NCBI RefSeq assembly: GCF_018374135.1
Contig: NZ_JAHAFS010000018.1
Location: 1 to 46,328 of the forward strand
Reading direction: 5' to 3'
Length of the DNA stretch: 46,328 bases
Origin: Campylobacter gracilis
GTDB taxonomy: Bacteria; Campylobacterota; Campylobacteria; Campylobacterales; Campylobacteraceae
Positions within the stretch are counted from its first letter, which is position 1. Each line of letters begins with the position of its first letter. The notes below the pieces were generated by a model, which saw only the letters and a program-made list of their open reading frames with translations, was not told the DNA's origin and ran no database searches. The position numbers and the translations under genes were made by a program. This document shows positions 17,398-25,548 of this stretch, piece after piece.

Positions 17398-18879
17398 ATG
17401 CTTAAAAAAACCAAAATTTTAGCGACCATCGGGCCCGCAAGCGACGGCGAGGAGATGATGAGCGCGATGGTAAAGGCGGGCTGCAACGCCTTTAGGATGA
17501 ACTTCAGCCACGGCACGCACGAGTACCACGAGGCAAATTTAAACAAAATTCGCGCCGTAGAAAAGAGTCTGGGCGTGCGCGTAGGCGTCTTTCAGGACAT
17601 CAGCGGCCCAAAGATTCGCGTCGGCAAGCTTGAGGAAAATTTTAAACTAAAAACGGGCGATAAAATCACCTTCCTTCCTCGCGAAATCATCGGCAAAAAG
17701 ACCGCCCCGGGCGAATACGAGCTGTGTATCAACCACCCCGAAATTTTGCCGTTAATGAAGGTAGGCGAGTTCATCTACCTCTACGACGGCTCGATCCGCG
17801 CCAAGGTAGTTGCGGTAAGCGAGCAAGGCGTGCGAGCGGTGCTCGAAAACGACGGCTTTTTAAGCTCAAATAAAGGCGTGAACTTCCCAAACACCCGCCT
17901 AAATATCGACGTCATCACGCAAAAAGACCTCGCAGATCTGCGCTGGGGCGCGGCGCACGGCGTAAATTTCGTAGGCATCTCCTTCGTGCAGTCGCAAAAC
18001 GACATCCTGCGCGTGCGCGAAATTTTAAACTCGCTGGGCTCAAAAGCTAAAATTTACGCCAAGATCGAGAAATTCGACGCGGTCGAAAATATAGAGCAGA
18101 TCATCGAAGCAAGCGACGGCATAATGGTCGCGCGCGGAGATCTGGGCATCGAGATGCCGTTTTATGAGATCCCGCGTATCCAAAAGCGCATCATAGCGTT
18201 AGCCAACGCCCGCTCAAAGCCCGTCATCACCGCCACGCAGATGATGCTTAGCATGACCGAGCACGAGCGCGCCACCAGAGCCGAGATCAGCGACGTCGCA
18301 AACGCCGTACTCGACGGCACCGACGCCGTAATGCTAAGCGAGGAAAGCGCCATCGGCAAAAACCCCGCAGCCGTGGTCGCCGCGATGAGCGAGACGATCC
18401 GCGAGACCGAAAAAATCTATCCTTACGATAAATTTAACGATTACGACTTCTACGACGAGACCGATATGATCACTTCAAGCACCGCAGCGCTTGCCGCAAG
18501 GCTGGGCGCAGGCGCGATACTTTCGATCACGGGCTCGGGGCGCTCGGCGATCAAACTCGCACGTAACCGCGCTAAAATCGACATCATCGCAATCGCGCAC
18601 GACGAGCAGACCGCGCACGCGCTAAGTCTCGTGTGGGGCGTAAATCCAGCGATGGTCAGGGAAAAAACGAGCATCAACTCGCTGCTCGCACGTATCATAA
18701 GCGAGACTCTACAGCGCGGGCTCATCGAAGAAGGCGGCACCTACGTGATGACGGCGGGCTTTCAAAGCGGCCATCCCGGCAGCACCGACTACATCCGCAT
18801 CATCAAAAAAGATCAGATCGATTTCTACCGCGACGCGGAGAAAACGGGTCTCCAGGATCAATTTAATGCGCAACATTAA
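17398..18879 (+). CDS. pyk: Pyk, pyruvate kinase
   Basis: Converts phosphoenolpyruvate and ADP to pyruvate and ATP. 493 residues from ATG 17398, chosen because AAAGGAG lies 6 nt before and MLKKTKILATIGPAS is the family start; an in-frame ATG-equivalent 54 nt earlier adds unrelated residues. Motifs: FRMNFSHGTHEYH, VGVFQDISGPKIRVG, the catalytic lysine in IYAKIEKFDAVENI, IMVARGDLGIEMP, and ATQMMLSMTEHERATRAEISDVAN. The C-terminal domain (ILSITGSGRSAIKLARNRA, MTAGFQSGHPGSTDYI) binds the allosteric effector in many homologues. Campylobacters lack phosphofructokinase, so Pyk there is thought to serve anabolism and amino-acid or organic-acid catabolism. Confidence 0.96.
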   Translation: MLKKTKILATIGPASDGEEMMSAMVKAGCNAFRMNFSHGTHEYHEANLNKIRAVEKSLGVRVGVFQDISGPKIRVGKLEENFKLKTGDKITFLPREIIGKKTAPGEYELCINHPEILPLMKVGEFIYLYDGSIRAKVVAVSEQGVRAVLENDGFLSSNKGVNFPNTRLNIDVITQKDLADLRWGAAHGVNFVGISFVQSQNDILRVREILNSLGSKAKIYAKIEKFDAVENIEQIIEASDGIMVARGDLGIEMPFYEIPRIQKRIIALANARSKPVITATQMMLSMTEHERATRAEISDVANAVLDGTDAVMLSEESAIGKNPAAVVAAMSETIRETEKIYPYDKFNDYDFYDETDMITSSTAALAARLGAGAILSITGSGRSAIKLARNRAKIDIIAIAHDEQTAHALSLVWGVNPAMVREKTSINSLLARIISETLQRGLIEEGGTYVMTAGFQSGHPGSTDYIRIIKKDQIDFYRDAEKTGLQDQFNAQH

Positions 18880-18954
18880 ATTTGGTGGTAAAATTTGAAG
18901 TTTTTAAGTTGCAGGCCTAGAGAGGTAAAATTGTAAAAAATTAGGAGAAAAACG

Positions 18955-19931
18955 ATGATACCAAGCTACAAAGAGATGATGTTTCCGATTTTAAGATTTA
19001 TCGGCGAGCGCGGCAAGGCAGACAGAAAAGAAATTTTCGAGTTCATTACAAAGCACTATAAATTTAACGACGACGAACTCTCGCAAAGGATCCCTAGCGG
19101 CATGCTTTTGTACGTTAACCGCGCAGGCTGGGCGTTGTCGTATTTTGCAGGAAATAAAGAAGTTGTAAATTTACCTGACGTTAAAAAGCCTATCAAAAGA
19201 TCAGGTAGAGGCGTGTACGAGATAACGGATCTTGGCAAACAAATGCTAAAAAGTAAGGACGCTCAGGCAAAATTTGAGGCTTGGTACGATGAAATTTATA
19301 AAAACAAAAGCGCGCCAAGCACCAAAATCTCGCAAATCGTGACGCAAGAAAAGACGCCTAGCGACGTCATCGCCGAGACGGCAAACGAGCTCGCGCAAAA
19401 TCTAAAATCTCAAATTTTAGACGAAATTTCGCAGAAAAAGCCGAGCTTTTTTGAGTATTTGGTGGCGCGCTTACTTGAAAAAATGGGCTACGGGGTAGGC
19501 AGACTAACCAAAAACGGCGCGGACGGCGCGGTATAGACGGTATTATATATGAAGATGAGCTTGGACTATCGCGAATTTACGTCCAGGCTAAAAGCTGGCA
19601 AGGTGCGGTTTCGCGTCCTGAAATTCAAAAATTCGTAGGCGCGATATCGGATAAGCAGACCAAAAAGGGTGTATTTATCACGACGTCAAAATTTAGCAAA
19701 GATGCCGCAAGATGCGCCGCAAACATGCAAAATTACACGATTGTTTTGATTGACGGCGAACGACTGGCGGAACTGATGATAAAATATAAACTCGGCGTTC
19801 AAGTGCGGCAAAATATCGAGATTTGCGACATCGACAGCGACTTTTTCGGCGATAAATTTAAACGTAAAGGCGAAATTCGTTTTCGGATTAAGCGCAAACG
19901 GAAAAATTTAGCTAAGCAATTTAAATTATGA
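18955..19931 (+). pseudogene. Mrr-type restriction endonuclease, frameshifted
   Basis: Two frames together encode one Mrr-family protein of about 325 residues. Frame 1 (18955-19536) gives the N-terminal winged-helix Mrr_N domain and the start of the catalytic domain (FFEYLVARLLEKMGYG). It then hits TAG after KNGADGAV. From 19530 the +2-shifted frame continues without a gap: GGIDGIIYEDELGLSRIY, then VQAKSW (the D...QxK catalytic motif) and GAISDKQTKKGVFITTSKFS, ending at 19931. Removing two bases (GC) near 19528 restores KNGADGGIDGI, the expected Mrr sequence. Such enzymes cut modified DNA. No methylase partner is nearby, as expected for a modification-dependent enzyme. Either a genuine null allele or an assembly error; it is not a homopolymer, but GGCGCGG occurs twice within 16 nt. 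Confidence 0.85.
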
Positions 19932-20079
19932 GCTAAATTTTACGACTAGCGGCGTTAAATTTGGCCGCGTAAAGCGTCGGGCTAAAGCCAAATCAAAAGA
20001 AAATAGAGCCGCCGCAAAAATTAAAATTCCGCAAAAATATATTCGTTAAAAATCAAGCTCGCGCTCTTAAATTTCAAGG

Positions 20080-20085
20080 TATAAT
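20080..20085 (+). promoter_or_regulatory. Consensus -10 box (TATAAT) for the 20125 gene
   Basis: AAGGTATAATTACGA has an exact TATAAT about 40 nt before the ATG, with T-rich sequence upstream. The ribosome site AAAGGAGAG follows. Confidence 0.65.
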
Positions 20086-20124
20086 TACGAAGCAAATTTA
20101 CAAAATTTAGCCAAAGGAGAGACC

Positions 20125-20826
20125 ATGAAAAAATTTCGCTCACTACTGCTCTGTGTGGCGGCGGCTGCGACTTTGAGCGCCCAAGGCGAGGATAAGGTAG
20201 AAAAAATCACTTCGATCGACATCTATGTTTCGCCGTTTTATTCGGCTAAGGAGGGCAAGCCCGAATATGTGCACGTTTACGAGCCGATCGACGATCTGTT
20301 GATGAAAAACGACGCGGCGAGCCTAAAAAAGGCGATCAAAATCATCGAGGACGCCCCGGATATGGCCGCTCCGACCACGCTGATGACGGTCGCTGCACGC
20401 GCTTATGATCTAGGGCTTAAGGACGACGCGGTGTTTTGGTTCTACGCGGGCAAAAATCGCTTCCTAACCTTCGCTCGCGTCATCGACGTCAAGGACGAGA
20501 TGTTTCGTGAGACCGAATCTGCGAATGCGGCGTTTTTACAGCTCGTCGGCAACGTGGTAAATCCATACGCATTCTGCGATCTCGCTAAACAACGCGATGC
20601 GGCGACACGCGCTAGGGACTGGGTCAAGGCACACCCGTATAAAGCGATATTTGATGAGAAATTTCCGTCTCACTTCGCAGATCGCGCCGCCGCGCTCAAG
20701 GCAGCCGAGGACAAAATGGACGCCGCGCTGCTTAAACAAGACGAGTTTTTCGCAGATCCCGCTAAAAAGGCGGACTTTCTAGCCAAGCGCAAAGCAAATA
20801 ATGCGGATAAGCACTTCTGCGATTAG
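20125..20826 (+). CDS. Exported protein of unknown function, 233 residues
   Basis: Not recognised. The N-terminus MKKFRSLLLCVAAAATLSAQGED is a standard Sec signal peptide, so the protein is probably periplasmic. The mature part is helical and Ala/Lys/Asp-rich with the segments VYEPIDDLLMKNDAASLKKA and LGLKDDAVFWFYAGKNRFLT, a pattern like the helical repeats of TPR/Sel1 proteins but without a clear periodicity. A cysteine at the very end (HFCD) may pair with that in NPYAFCDLAK. It has its own promoter (TATAAT at 20080) and ribosome site. It stands in a run of unrelated exported genes and may be a single-gene unit. Confidence 0.75.
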   Translation: MKKFRSLLLCVAAAATLSAQGEDKVEKITSIDIYVSPFYSAKEGKPEYVHVYEPIDDLLMKNDAASLKKAIKIIEDAPDMAAPTTLMTVAARAYDLGLKDDAVFWFYAGKNRFLTFARVIDVKDEMFRETESANAAFLQLVGNVVNPYAFCDLAKQRDAATRARDWVKAHPYKAIFDEKFPSHFADRAAALKAAEDKMDAALLKQDEFFADPAKKADFLAKRKANNADKHFCD

Positions 20827-21208
20827 TATCGCCTAATCAGCGGCACTCTTTAAAAACTGGCATTATCTGAAATTTTTAGCTACTAAAAATTTAGTGTCGC
20901 ATTCGCCTCTGCAAGTAAGCTTTCGCTTTATAAATTTTTATGTTAGATAAAACATTTAAGTTTCATATTTTGGGCGATTTGGCAAAGACGCATTTTAAAA
21001 ATATACTCAATTAGAATGTAAGCCATCGGAATTTGATTTATAGAACTTTAAATTTAGGTATAAAATTTAAGACTGGCATCTATTTTGCGGCAACGAATAG
21101 ATCGAGCAATAAAATTAATATGTGCTCTTTCGTTCAAAATGCCGTCTCGGCATCAAAATCCAAAAATTTGCTCGGCGCAACGGAATTTATTCGTCCAAAC
21201 GCGCCGTC
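20827..21208. other. 382-bp spacer with an AT-rich perfect hairpin
   Basis: No gene seen. The hairpin at 20870-20892 (AAATTTTTAG, loop CTA, CTAAAAATTT; 10 perfect pairs) lies 44 nt after the stop of the upstream gene and may end its transcript. GATTAG/CTAATC (20821-20838) overlaps the stop codon. The remainder is AT-rich. Confidence 0.5.
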
Positions 21209-21525
21209 TTAGTGGCCTGCGCCGAAGAAATTACACATCGCCGTGCCTATCACGATGAGCGCTATGCCGCAGATCGCGGGTGCAGAGAGCTTTTCGTGGA
21301 AGTAAAACACCGAAAGCAGCGATGCTAATACTATGCCGAGCCCGCCCCATGTGAGGCACCAAGCTTTACCGTTTTTAGCGCAAGCGCTAAAAAACAAAAG
21401 CACGCGCCGTATGCCGCTAGCGTGGCTAGAAAATAATTCAGCTTACTAAATCCGTCCGAGAGTTTCATGCAGTTGGTTCCCGCTAGCTCCAAAACTATAG
21501 CAAGCCCCAAATAAACGTATCCCAT
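21209..21525 (-). pseudogene. SMR-family small multidrug transporter, frameshifted
   Basis: The two halves make one EmrE/SugE-like four-helix protein. The first frame, from ATG 21525, gives GYVYLGLAIVLELAGTNCMK with the essential membrane glutamate (Glu14 equivalent) and continues through the second helix to KTVKLG, then runs out at TAG. The other half is in the next frame and gives the third and fourth helices (TWGGLGIVLASLLSVFYFHE, then APAICGIALIVIGTAMCNFF). Compared with EmrE the conserved AYA-x-W segment is lost, consistent with a deletion of about 7 nt near 21350-21360. An intact homologue would export cationic compounds by proton antiport. No paired SMR gene is adjacent. This copy is probably dead unless the sequence is wrong. 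Confidence 0.8.
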
Positions 21526-21538
21526 AAGCGATCCTTAA

Positions 21539-21706
21539 TGCAATTTGAGCCGAAATTTTATAGAAATTTCTCTTAAATTTTACCCAAAGGCGCTTCCTAG
21601 CGACTTGCGTAAAATTTACGCCGCATATTTGAGTAAAACCGGCTTTAGCGACATAAAATTCCGCTCGCCGATCTACGCAGAATTGCATGAGCATACCGCA
21701 GCATAA
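21539..21706 (+). pseudogene. Possible C-terminal remnant of a SAM-dependent methyltransferase
   Basis: An open stretch of 55 codons without a plausible start encodes ...YPKALPSDLRKIYAAYL..., then SKTGFSDIKFRSPIYAELHE. The pattern HP-x-x-L-x-x-L...GF-x-D-x-x is typical of the C-terminal end of class I methyltransferases and related polysaccharide-modifying enzymes. No upstream catalytic part is present, so I read it as a fragment. Judged by eye; weak. Confidence 0.25.
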
Positions 21707-21791
21707 AATTCCACCGCTACCGCCTAAAAATCGAAGTTTTTTAAATTTAGTCGCGTGGCGAAATTTTATTCGTTTTTATATACGAACATTA

Positions 21792-21797
21792 TATAAT
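21792..21797 (+). promoter_or_regulatory. -10 box (TATAAT) for the Trp-repeat gene
   Basis: TTATATAATTATC contains TATAAT 28 nt before the ATG at 21826, with T-rich sequence upstream. AAGGAGAGAGG is the ribosome site, among the strongest in the window. Confidence 0.6.
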
Positions 21798-21825
21798 TAT
21801 CAAAAAATTTTTCCAAGGAGAGAGG

Positions 21826-23060
21826 ATGAAAAAGCTCGCTACGATACTTGCGCTGCTCTGTGCGGCGACGTTTGCCAAGGAGTATGAGTATATGGTGCAA
21901 AGCATGAGCTACGGCTCACTCGGAGAGCGCAAGGAGAGCACGTATCTAAGCTACGATGCGGCGGCGCGCAAGCTAGAGCAGGTAAGAGATACGAACTCCT
22001 CGGACGGCCTAGGCTCTAGCTAAAAGAGATCAGCTACTTTGACGAAAAGGGGGATATGGTTAAATTTGAAGTATTTAACCTCGATCTTAAAAGCAGCAAG
22101 TGGAAAAAAATAGAAGACTACACGGAAAGCATAAAGGGTAATGTCACGACGCGCGAGACGAATTCGATAGCAGATGACGGCACGCGCAATGCGAGCAAAA
22201 CCGTCTCCAGCTACGACGGTAACGCGACGCAGGATGTGCGATATAAGTTTATAAAGGGCAAATGGCAGAAAGATAGCATGAACAGATCCGTAAAAAACGC
22301 GTGGGATAAGGAGGAGCTTACGATAAGCTTCAAATGGGACGGCAAGAGCTGGCAGCCCAAAGATAAGACCGAAATTTTCTACGACGCCTCAGGAGAGATG
22401 AGCGGATACGTGAGCTACGAGTTTGTAAACGGCGCGTGGCAAAATAGCGAGCGAGAGATACTTAACGGCGATCGAAACGGCAGCTACGAGCAGATCCGCA
22501 GCACTTTTCAAAACGGTGCGTGGCAAAACGCGACGATGAGCAAGCACGAGCTTGATGCCGCAAAGGGCGAGGGGATCGTTACGAGCTTCATCTGGAACGA
22601 CGAGAAGGGCGCGTGGGATAACATGAGCAAACAGACCGTTATCAAGAAGGGGGCGGATCTTAATATGACCTCTTATCTGTGGGACGAGCGGCTTAAAGAG
22701 TGGGTCAAAAGCTACTCAAACGGCGAAATTTACGATAAATCTGGCGAGCGACTACTAGAGCAAAGCTACGAATCAAATTCCAGCAGCGGCAAATACGTCT
22801 ATAGTTACGACGAGCACGGCAGCAATACAGCGATGGATATCTACAAGCTTGATGCGAGCGGCAAATGGGTGCAATCGGGGCGCTCGGAAGCTACTTACGA
22901 TACCCAAATCCCATCAGACAGCGTGGGGCACGGAGCCGCGCTGATGATGTTTGAGATGCCTAGTATCTACGCGATAACGAGCTTTAAGGAATTTAAGCTT
23001 AAGGACAGAAAATACGAGCTCATAACGGAAAAGACGTGGAAATATAAAAAGATAAAGTAG
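21826..23060 (+). pseudogene. Secreted Trp/Tyr-repeat protein, split by a 1-nt frameshift
   Basis: The first 65 codons give a signal peptide (MKKLATILALLCAATFAKEY) and mature sequence ending at TAA 22021. The next frame begins exactly there (CTA AAA GAG: LKEISYFDEKGDMVKFEVFN) and runs to 23060. A single-base shift at about 22018-22022 fuses them into a protein of about 410 residues. The second part repeats a motif roughly every 35-45 residues: FIKGKWQKD, FKWDGKSWQPK, FVNGAWQNSE, FQNGAWQNAT, FIWNDEKGAWDN, YLWDERLKEWVKS, LDASGKWVQSG. The motif is aromatic-x-x-Gly-x-Trp with beta-strand character, suggesting a beta-repeat surface or periplasmic protein. Family unknown. Strong own promoter and ribosome site argue that it was recently functional. 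Confidence 0.65.
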
Positions 23061-23120
23061 CGTTTGGAGATGCGTCGGTAAAATTTAGCCGCGAAATTTT
23101 ACCTGCGCGGCCTTGCGCGA

Positions 23121-23348
23121 GTGCTGCGATTAAATTTTATCGTCGCGACGTATCTGCTCCTTAGTCCGAAACACATCCCCGCAGAGGAGCTGCGAGGCGC
23201 CTTTGCGGACAAGCCGCCGCAGGAGTTTGCGCGCATTACCCGTGGCCTCGAAGCCAAATACGATTGCAAAGACCGAATGCTCTGCTACGTCGTTTGCTAT
23301 TTTACGCCGAAAGGCAAAGAGGGGATGCGGGCGGACTTCGGCGTCTAA
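23121..23348 (+). CDS. Possible small protein or remnant, GTG start
   Basis: 75 codons from GTG at 23121, no clear ribosome site. The sequence contains LLLSPKHIPAEELRGAFADK and a Cys-containing segment YDCKDRMLCYVVCYF (three cysteines). It looks more protein-like than the surrounding spacer but resembles nothing I recognise. It follows the split repeat gene and could be a degenerate 3' fragment. Confidence 0.25.
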   Translation: MLRLNFIVATYLLLSPKHIPAEELRGAFADKPPQEFARITRGLEAKYDCKDRMLCYVVCYFTPKGKEGMRADFGV

Positions 23349-23517
23349 ATTTAAAGCGCGGCGGATTAAATTTAAAATTTGACCGCGCAGCGCGCTTGCG
23401 CCAAATGGCGAAGGTTTTATCTTGCGCGTGAGCCATGCGTCGTATGGGCGCAAGTGTAATTTATAAATTTCTAGCGACGAAATTTAAACCGCCGCGACGA
23501 GCGAAATGGGAGCCGAA

Positions 23518-23796
23518 ATGATAAAATCCATAAAATTTGAGGGCGAAAGCATCGAGGAGCTGGAGGTTTGGTACTACGCCCCAAAGCACGAATATAGCGC
23601 GGCGGAGTTTGCGCGGGAGTGCGGCAAGCTCGTGCGCGCGGACTTTGGGTTCGCCTCCCTTTACGAGATAAAATTTGAAAAATTCAAGTCCTGCGAGCCC
23701 GATGATTTTATGAAAGAGCGGATAGCGGCTGCTTTGAGCGCGGCAGGGCTATCAGACGAGCCTCGTAATTTCGCAATGGGCGGCGAGAACGACTGA
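23518..23796 (+). CDS. Hypothetical cytoplasmic protein, 92 residues
   Basis: Start chosen at the second ATG (23518), because GGGAG stands 5 nt before it; the first ATG (23506) has no ribosome site. The protein is acidic and begins MIKSIKFEGESIEELEVWYY, followed by EYSAAEFARECGKLVRADFG and a C-terminal helix KERIAAALSAAGLS. No signal peptide. After the TGA the frame stays open for 12 codons (DWQECSFEASGQ) to a second TGA, so the real protein could have been slightly longer. Not recognised; could be an immunity or small accessory protein. Confidence 0.5.
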   Translation: MIKSIKFEGESIEELEVWYYAPKHEYSAAEFARECGKLVRADFGFASLYEIKFEKFKSCEPDDFMKERIAAALSAAGLSDEPRNFAMGGEND

Positions 23797-24116
23797 GACT
23801 GGCAGGAATGCTCGTTTGAGGCGAGCGGACAGTGATTTTTACGCATCTGGGCGACATCGGCTTGATAAATTTAGCCCGTAATACGAGCTTTGCATGCACG
23901 AGGTTTCGAGCGGATTTGCCGCAAAGCGCTTACAAAAGGCGCCGAGCGACATTAAAATTCCGCACTACCGCTTATCTCGCGCGTATCTGCATACCTTGAA
24001 GCGCAATAGCGTAAGCCAATTAGCAAAGCAAGCAAGTGCGCCCTATTTCGTGCAAATTTACGCGCCGAGGCGCAGGCGGCGCCTACTCTGAGCCAAAATT
24101 TATTTGAAGGGAAAAT
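23797..24116. other. 320-bp spacer without a convincing gene
   Basis: Short frames are present but lack ribosome sites and protein-like composition. AAGGG precedes the lipoprotein start at 24117. Confidence 0.5.
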
Positions 24117-24830
24117 ATGAAAAATCTATTTCTAGCCGCGCTTGCGGCATTAGCGCTTAGCGGCTGCGCGGGCTTAAAATGCGGCGCAAAAGACGGGCGA
24201 GACGTCGCCGAGATCGACGTGCCCGAAGATGGCTGGACGAGATACCTAGGCACCGACGGCGAGATCAAGGAGGTCGCATTTTTCACGGCGTTTTTCTCCA
24301 AACAGTTCCGCCCGCACCCAAAAGATGGCGAAAAGATCGGCTTCGTGCTTACCAAAAAGAGCGGCGAACGGATACCGATAAGGCTCGGCAATATGTATAA
24401 GGCGGCAAACGGCGCATTCGCGCTCGCGGATCTTGACGCGGAAGCTGGCGTATGGCGCGGAGCGGAGGAGCTGCGCAGAGCAAAACGGGTGAAATTTTAT
24501 AAATTTCAAGAAGGCAGCGTCAAAGTGACGGACTATGAGGCGCGAGGCGGGCTTTGCGAGGCGTTTTATGCAGGCGAAAAGATAAGCGTCAAAAGCGTGC
24601 TAAGCCGCCATGCAAGCAAGACTGGCGGGGCTAGCGGCGAAATTTCCACCGTGCAAACGCAGGGCGAAATATCGCGCGACGTCGTTAAGGCTTTAAACTC
24701 GCACGAAAAGCCCTCGCCGCAAAGCTATAGTAAAAATTTAGCAAACAAAAAGGGCACCGCACAAAAAACCGATAGCGAGGCGTTAAAACCGGAGGTAGAG
24801 GCGCTAAAAAATATTATCTGCTACAGATAA
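24117..24830 (+). CDS. Hypothetical lipoprotein, 237 residues
   Basis: The signal peptide ends in the lipobox LSGC (Cys17), so it is probably lipid-anchored. The mature protein has a globular part (DVPEDGWTRYLGTDGEIKEV through RARGGLCEAFYAGEKISVK, about residues 35-165) and a Lys/Ser/Thr-rich C-terminal tail (165-230) that looks disordered. A further Cys is near the N-terminus (GLKCGAKDG), and others are in GGLCEAF and the end (NIICYR). No family recognised. AAGGG lies 7 nt before the ATG. An upstream methylation, LPS or secretion context is not evident. Confidence 0.7.
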   Translation: MKNLFLAALAALALSGCAGLKCGAKDGRDVAEIDVPEDGWTRYLGTDGEIKEVAFFTAFFSKQFRPHPKDGEKIGFVLTKKSGERIPIRLGNMYKAANGAFALADLDAEAGVWRGAEELRRAKRVKFYKFQEGSVKVTDYEARGGLCEAFYAGEKISVKSVLSRHASKTGGASGEISTVQTQGEISRDVVKALNSHEKPSPQSYSKNLANKKGTAQKTDSEALKPEVEALKNIICYR

Positions 24831-24914
24831 AAACAAAGTCGATTGAAATTTCAGTTTAATGAGTAAAAATTTCGCTAAAATTTTAAATAAAAATATCTTT
24901 TTAAGGAGTAATAA

Positions 24915-25343
24915 ATGAGAAAAAGCGTTTTATTTTTCCTATTGCCGCTGTTTTTGTTCGGCGGCGAGGCGCAGAAGCAGCTGAACGTCTTTGAGCTAAC
25001 GCCGTCAAAGATGCCGCCGCAGCAGTTTAAAGTCGAAGCGGTCTTTTCAAAAGAGATCGAAGCCGACTGCAACGACGCGTATCTGATCGGCGGCAAAATA
25101 GAGCAAAAAGAGGGCTCGGACGGGCTGCTTTATTACGAGTTTAGCGGCGGCAACGAGCTTGCTCAGACGCTGATGCTGTGCAAAACCGAGAAGCAAAAAA
25201 AATGGGTCTATTATGAGCTTGGAGCGCCTTTTTTCTACACTCCGGGCGAAATTAGAATTTTAGCGCCCAAAGATGTCAAGGTCGAGCTTAAAATTTACGA
25301 ACTTGTAGAGAGCAAAGAGCCTAAAATCCGCAAGATGAAATAA
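24915..25343 (+). CDS. Ecotin-family periplasmic serine protease inhibitor
   Basis: 142 residues with a signal peptide (MRKSVLFFLLPLFLFGGEA). The mature sequence matches ecotin block by block: FKVEAVFSKEIEADCN (LKVELLIGQTLEVDCN in ecotin), IGGKIEQKE (LGGKLENKT), LLYYEFSGG, the reactive loop AQTLMLCKTE (VSTMMACPDG in ecotin), KWVYYELGAP and RILAPKDVKVELKIYEL. Cys52 and Cys89 correspond to the single ecotin disulfide. The P1 residue aligned to ecotin Met84 is Leu86, which favours chymotrypsin- or elastase-like targets. Ecotin protects Gram-negatives from neutrophil elastase and other host proteases. AAGGAG precedes the ATG. It is unlinked to protease genes here. Confidence 0.85.
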   Translation: MRKSVLFFLLPLFLFGGEAQKQLNVFELTPSKMPPQQFKVEAVFSKEIEADCNDAYLIGGKIEQKEGSDGLLYYEFSGGNELAQTLMLCKTEKQKKWVYYELGAPFFYTPGEIRILAPKDVKVELKIYELVESKEPKIRKMK

Positions 25344-25374
25344 TTTCACAAGAAGCAGGGCGGACCGAGCTTAT

Positions 25375-25397
25375 GCGTGGCGGAATTTCCGCCGCGC
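25375..25397 (+). terminator. Strong GC hairpin downstream of the ecotin gene
   Basis: GCGTGGCGG, loop AATTT, CCGCCGCGC: 9 pairs including one wobble. About 30 nt past the stop. No U-tract follows, so it may be a transcript-end stabiliser. A perfect 12-bp palindrome CATTGCGCAATG lies at 25409-25420. Confidence 0.4.
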
Positions 25398-25520
25398 AAT
25401 AGATTTATCATTGCGCAATGGTTTTGCGCGCAGGTGAGATAAATTCTACGGCGCAAGACAAATTTTCTACGGAGAAGAATGGAATTTCGGCATCGATGGG
25501 TCGTTTGGTTAAAATTTCAG

Positions 25521-25526
25521 TATAAT
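25521..25526 (+). promoter_or_regulatory. -10 box (TATAAT) for the YbaK-like gene
   Basis: CAGTATAATTTCGC holds a perfect TATAAT 22 nt before the ATG at 25549. The leader is short, about 15 nt, and contains the ribosome site AAGGAGAG. Confidence 0.6.
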
Positions 25527-25548
25527 TTCGCAAAAACAAGGAGAGAGC

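Noticed and set aside
23894..24091. 65-codon frame upstream of the lipoprotein
   Set aside because: Basic low-complexity end (RRRRRLL) and no ribosome site.
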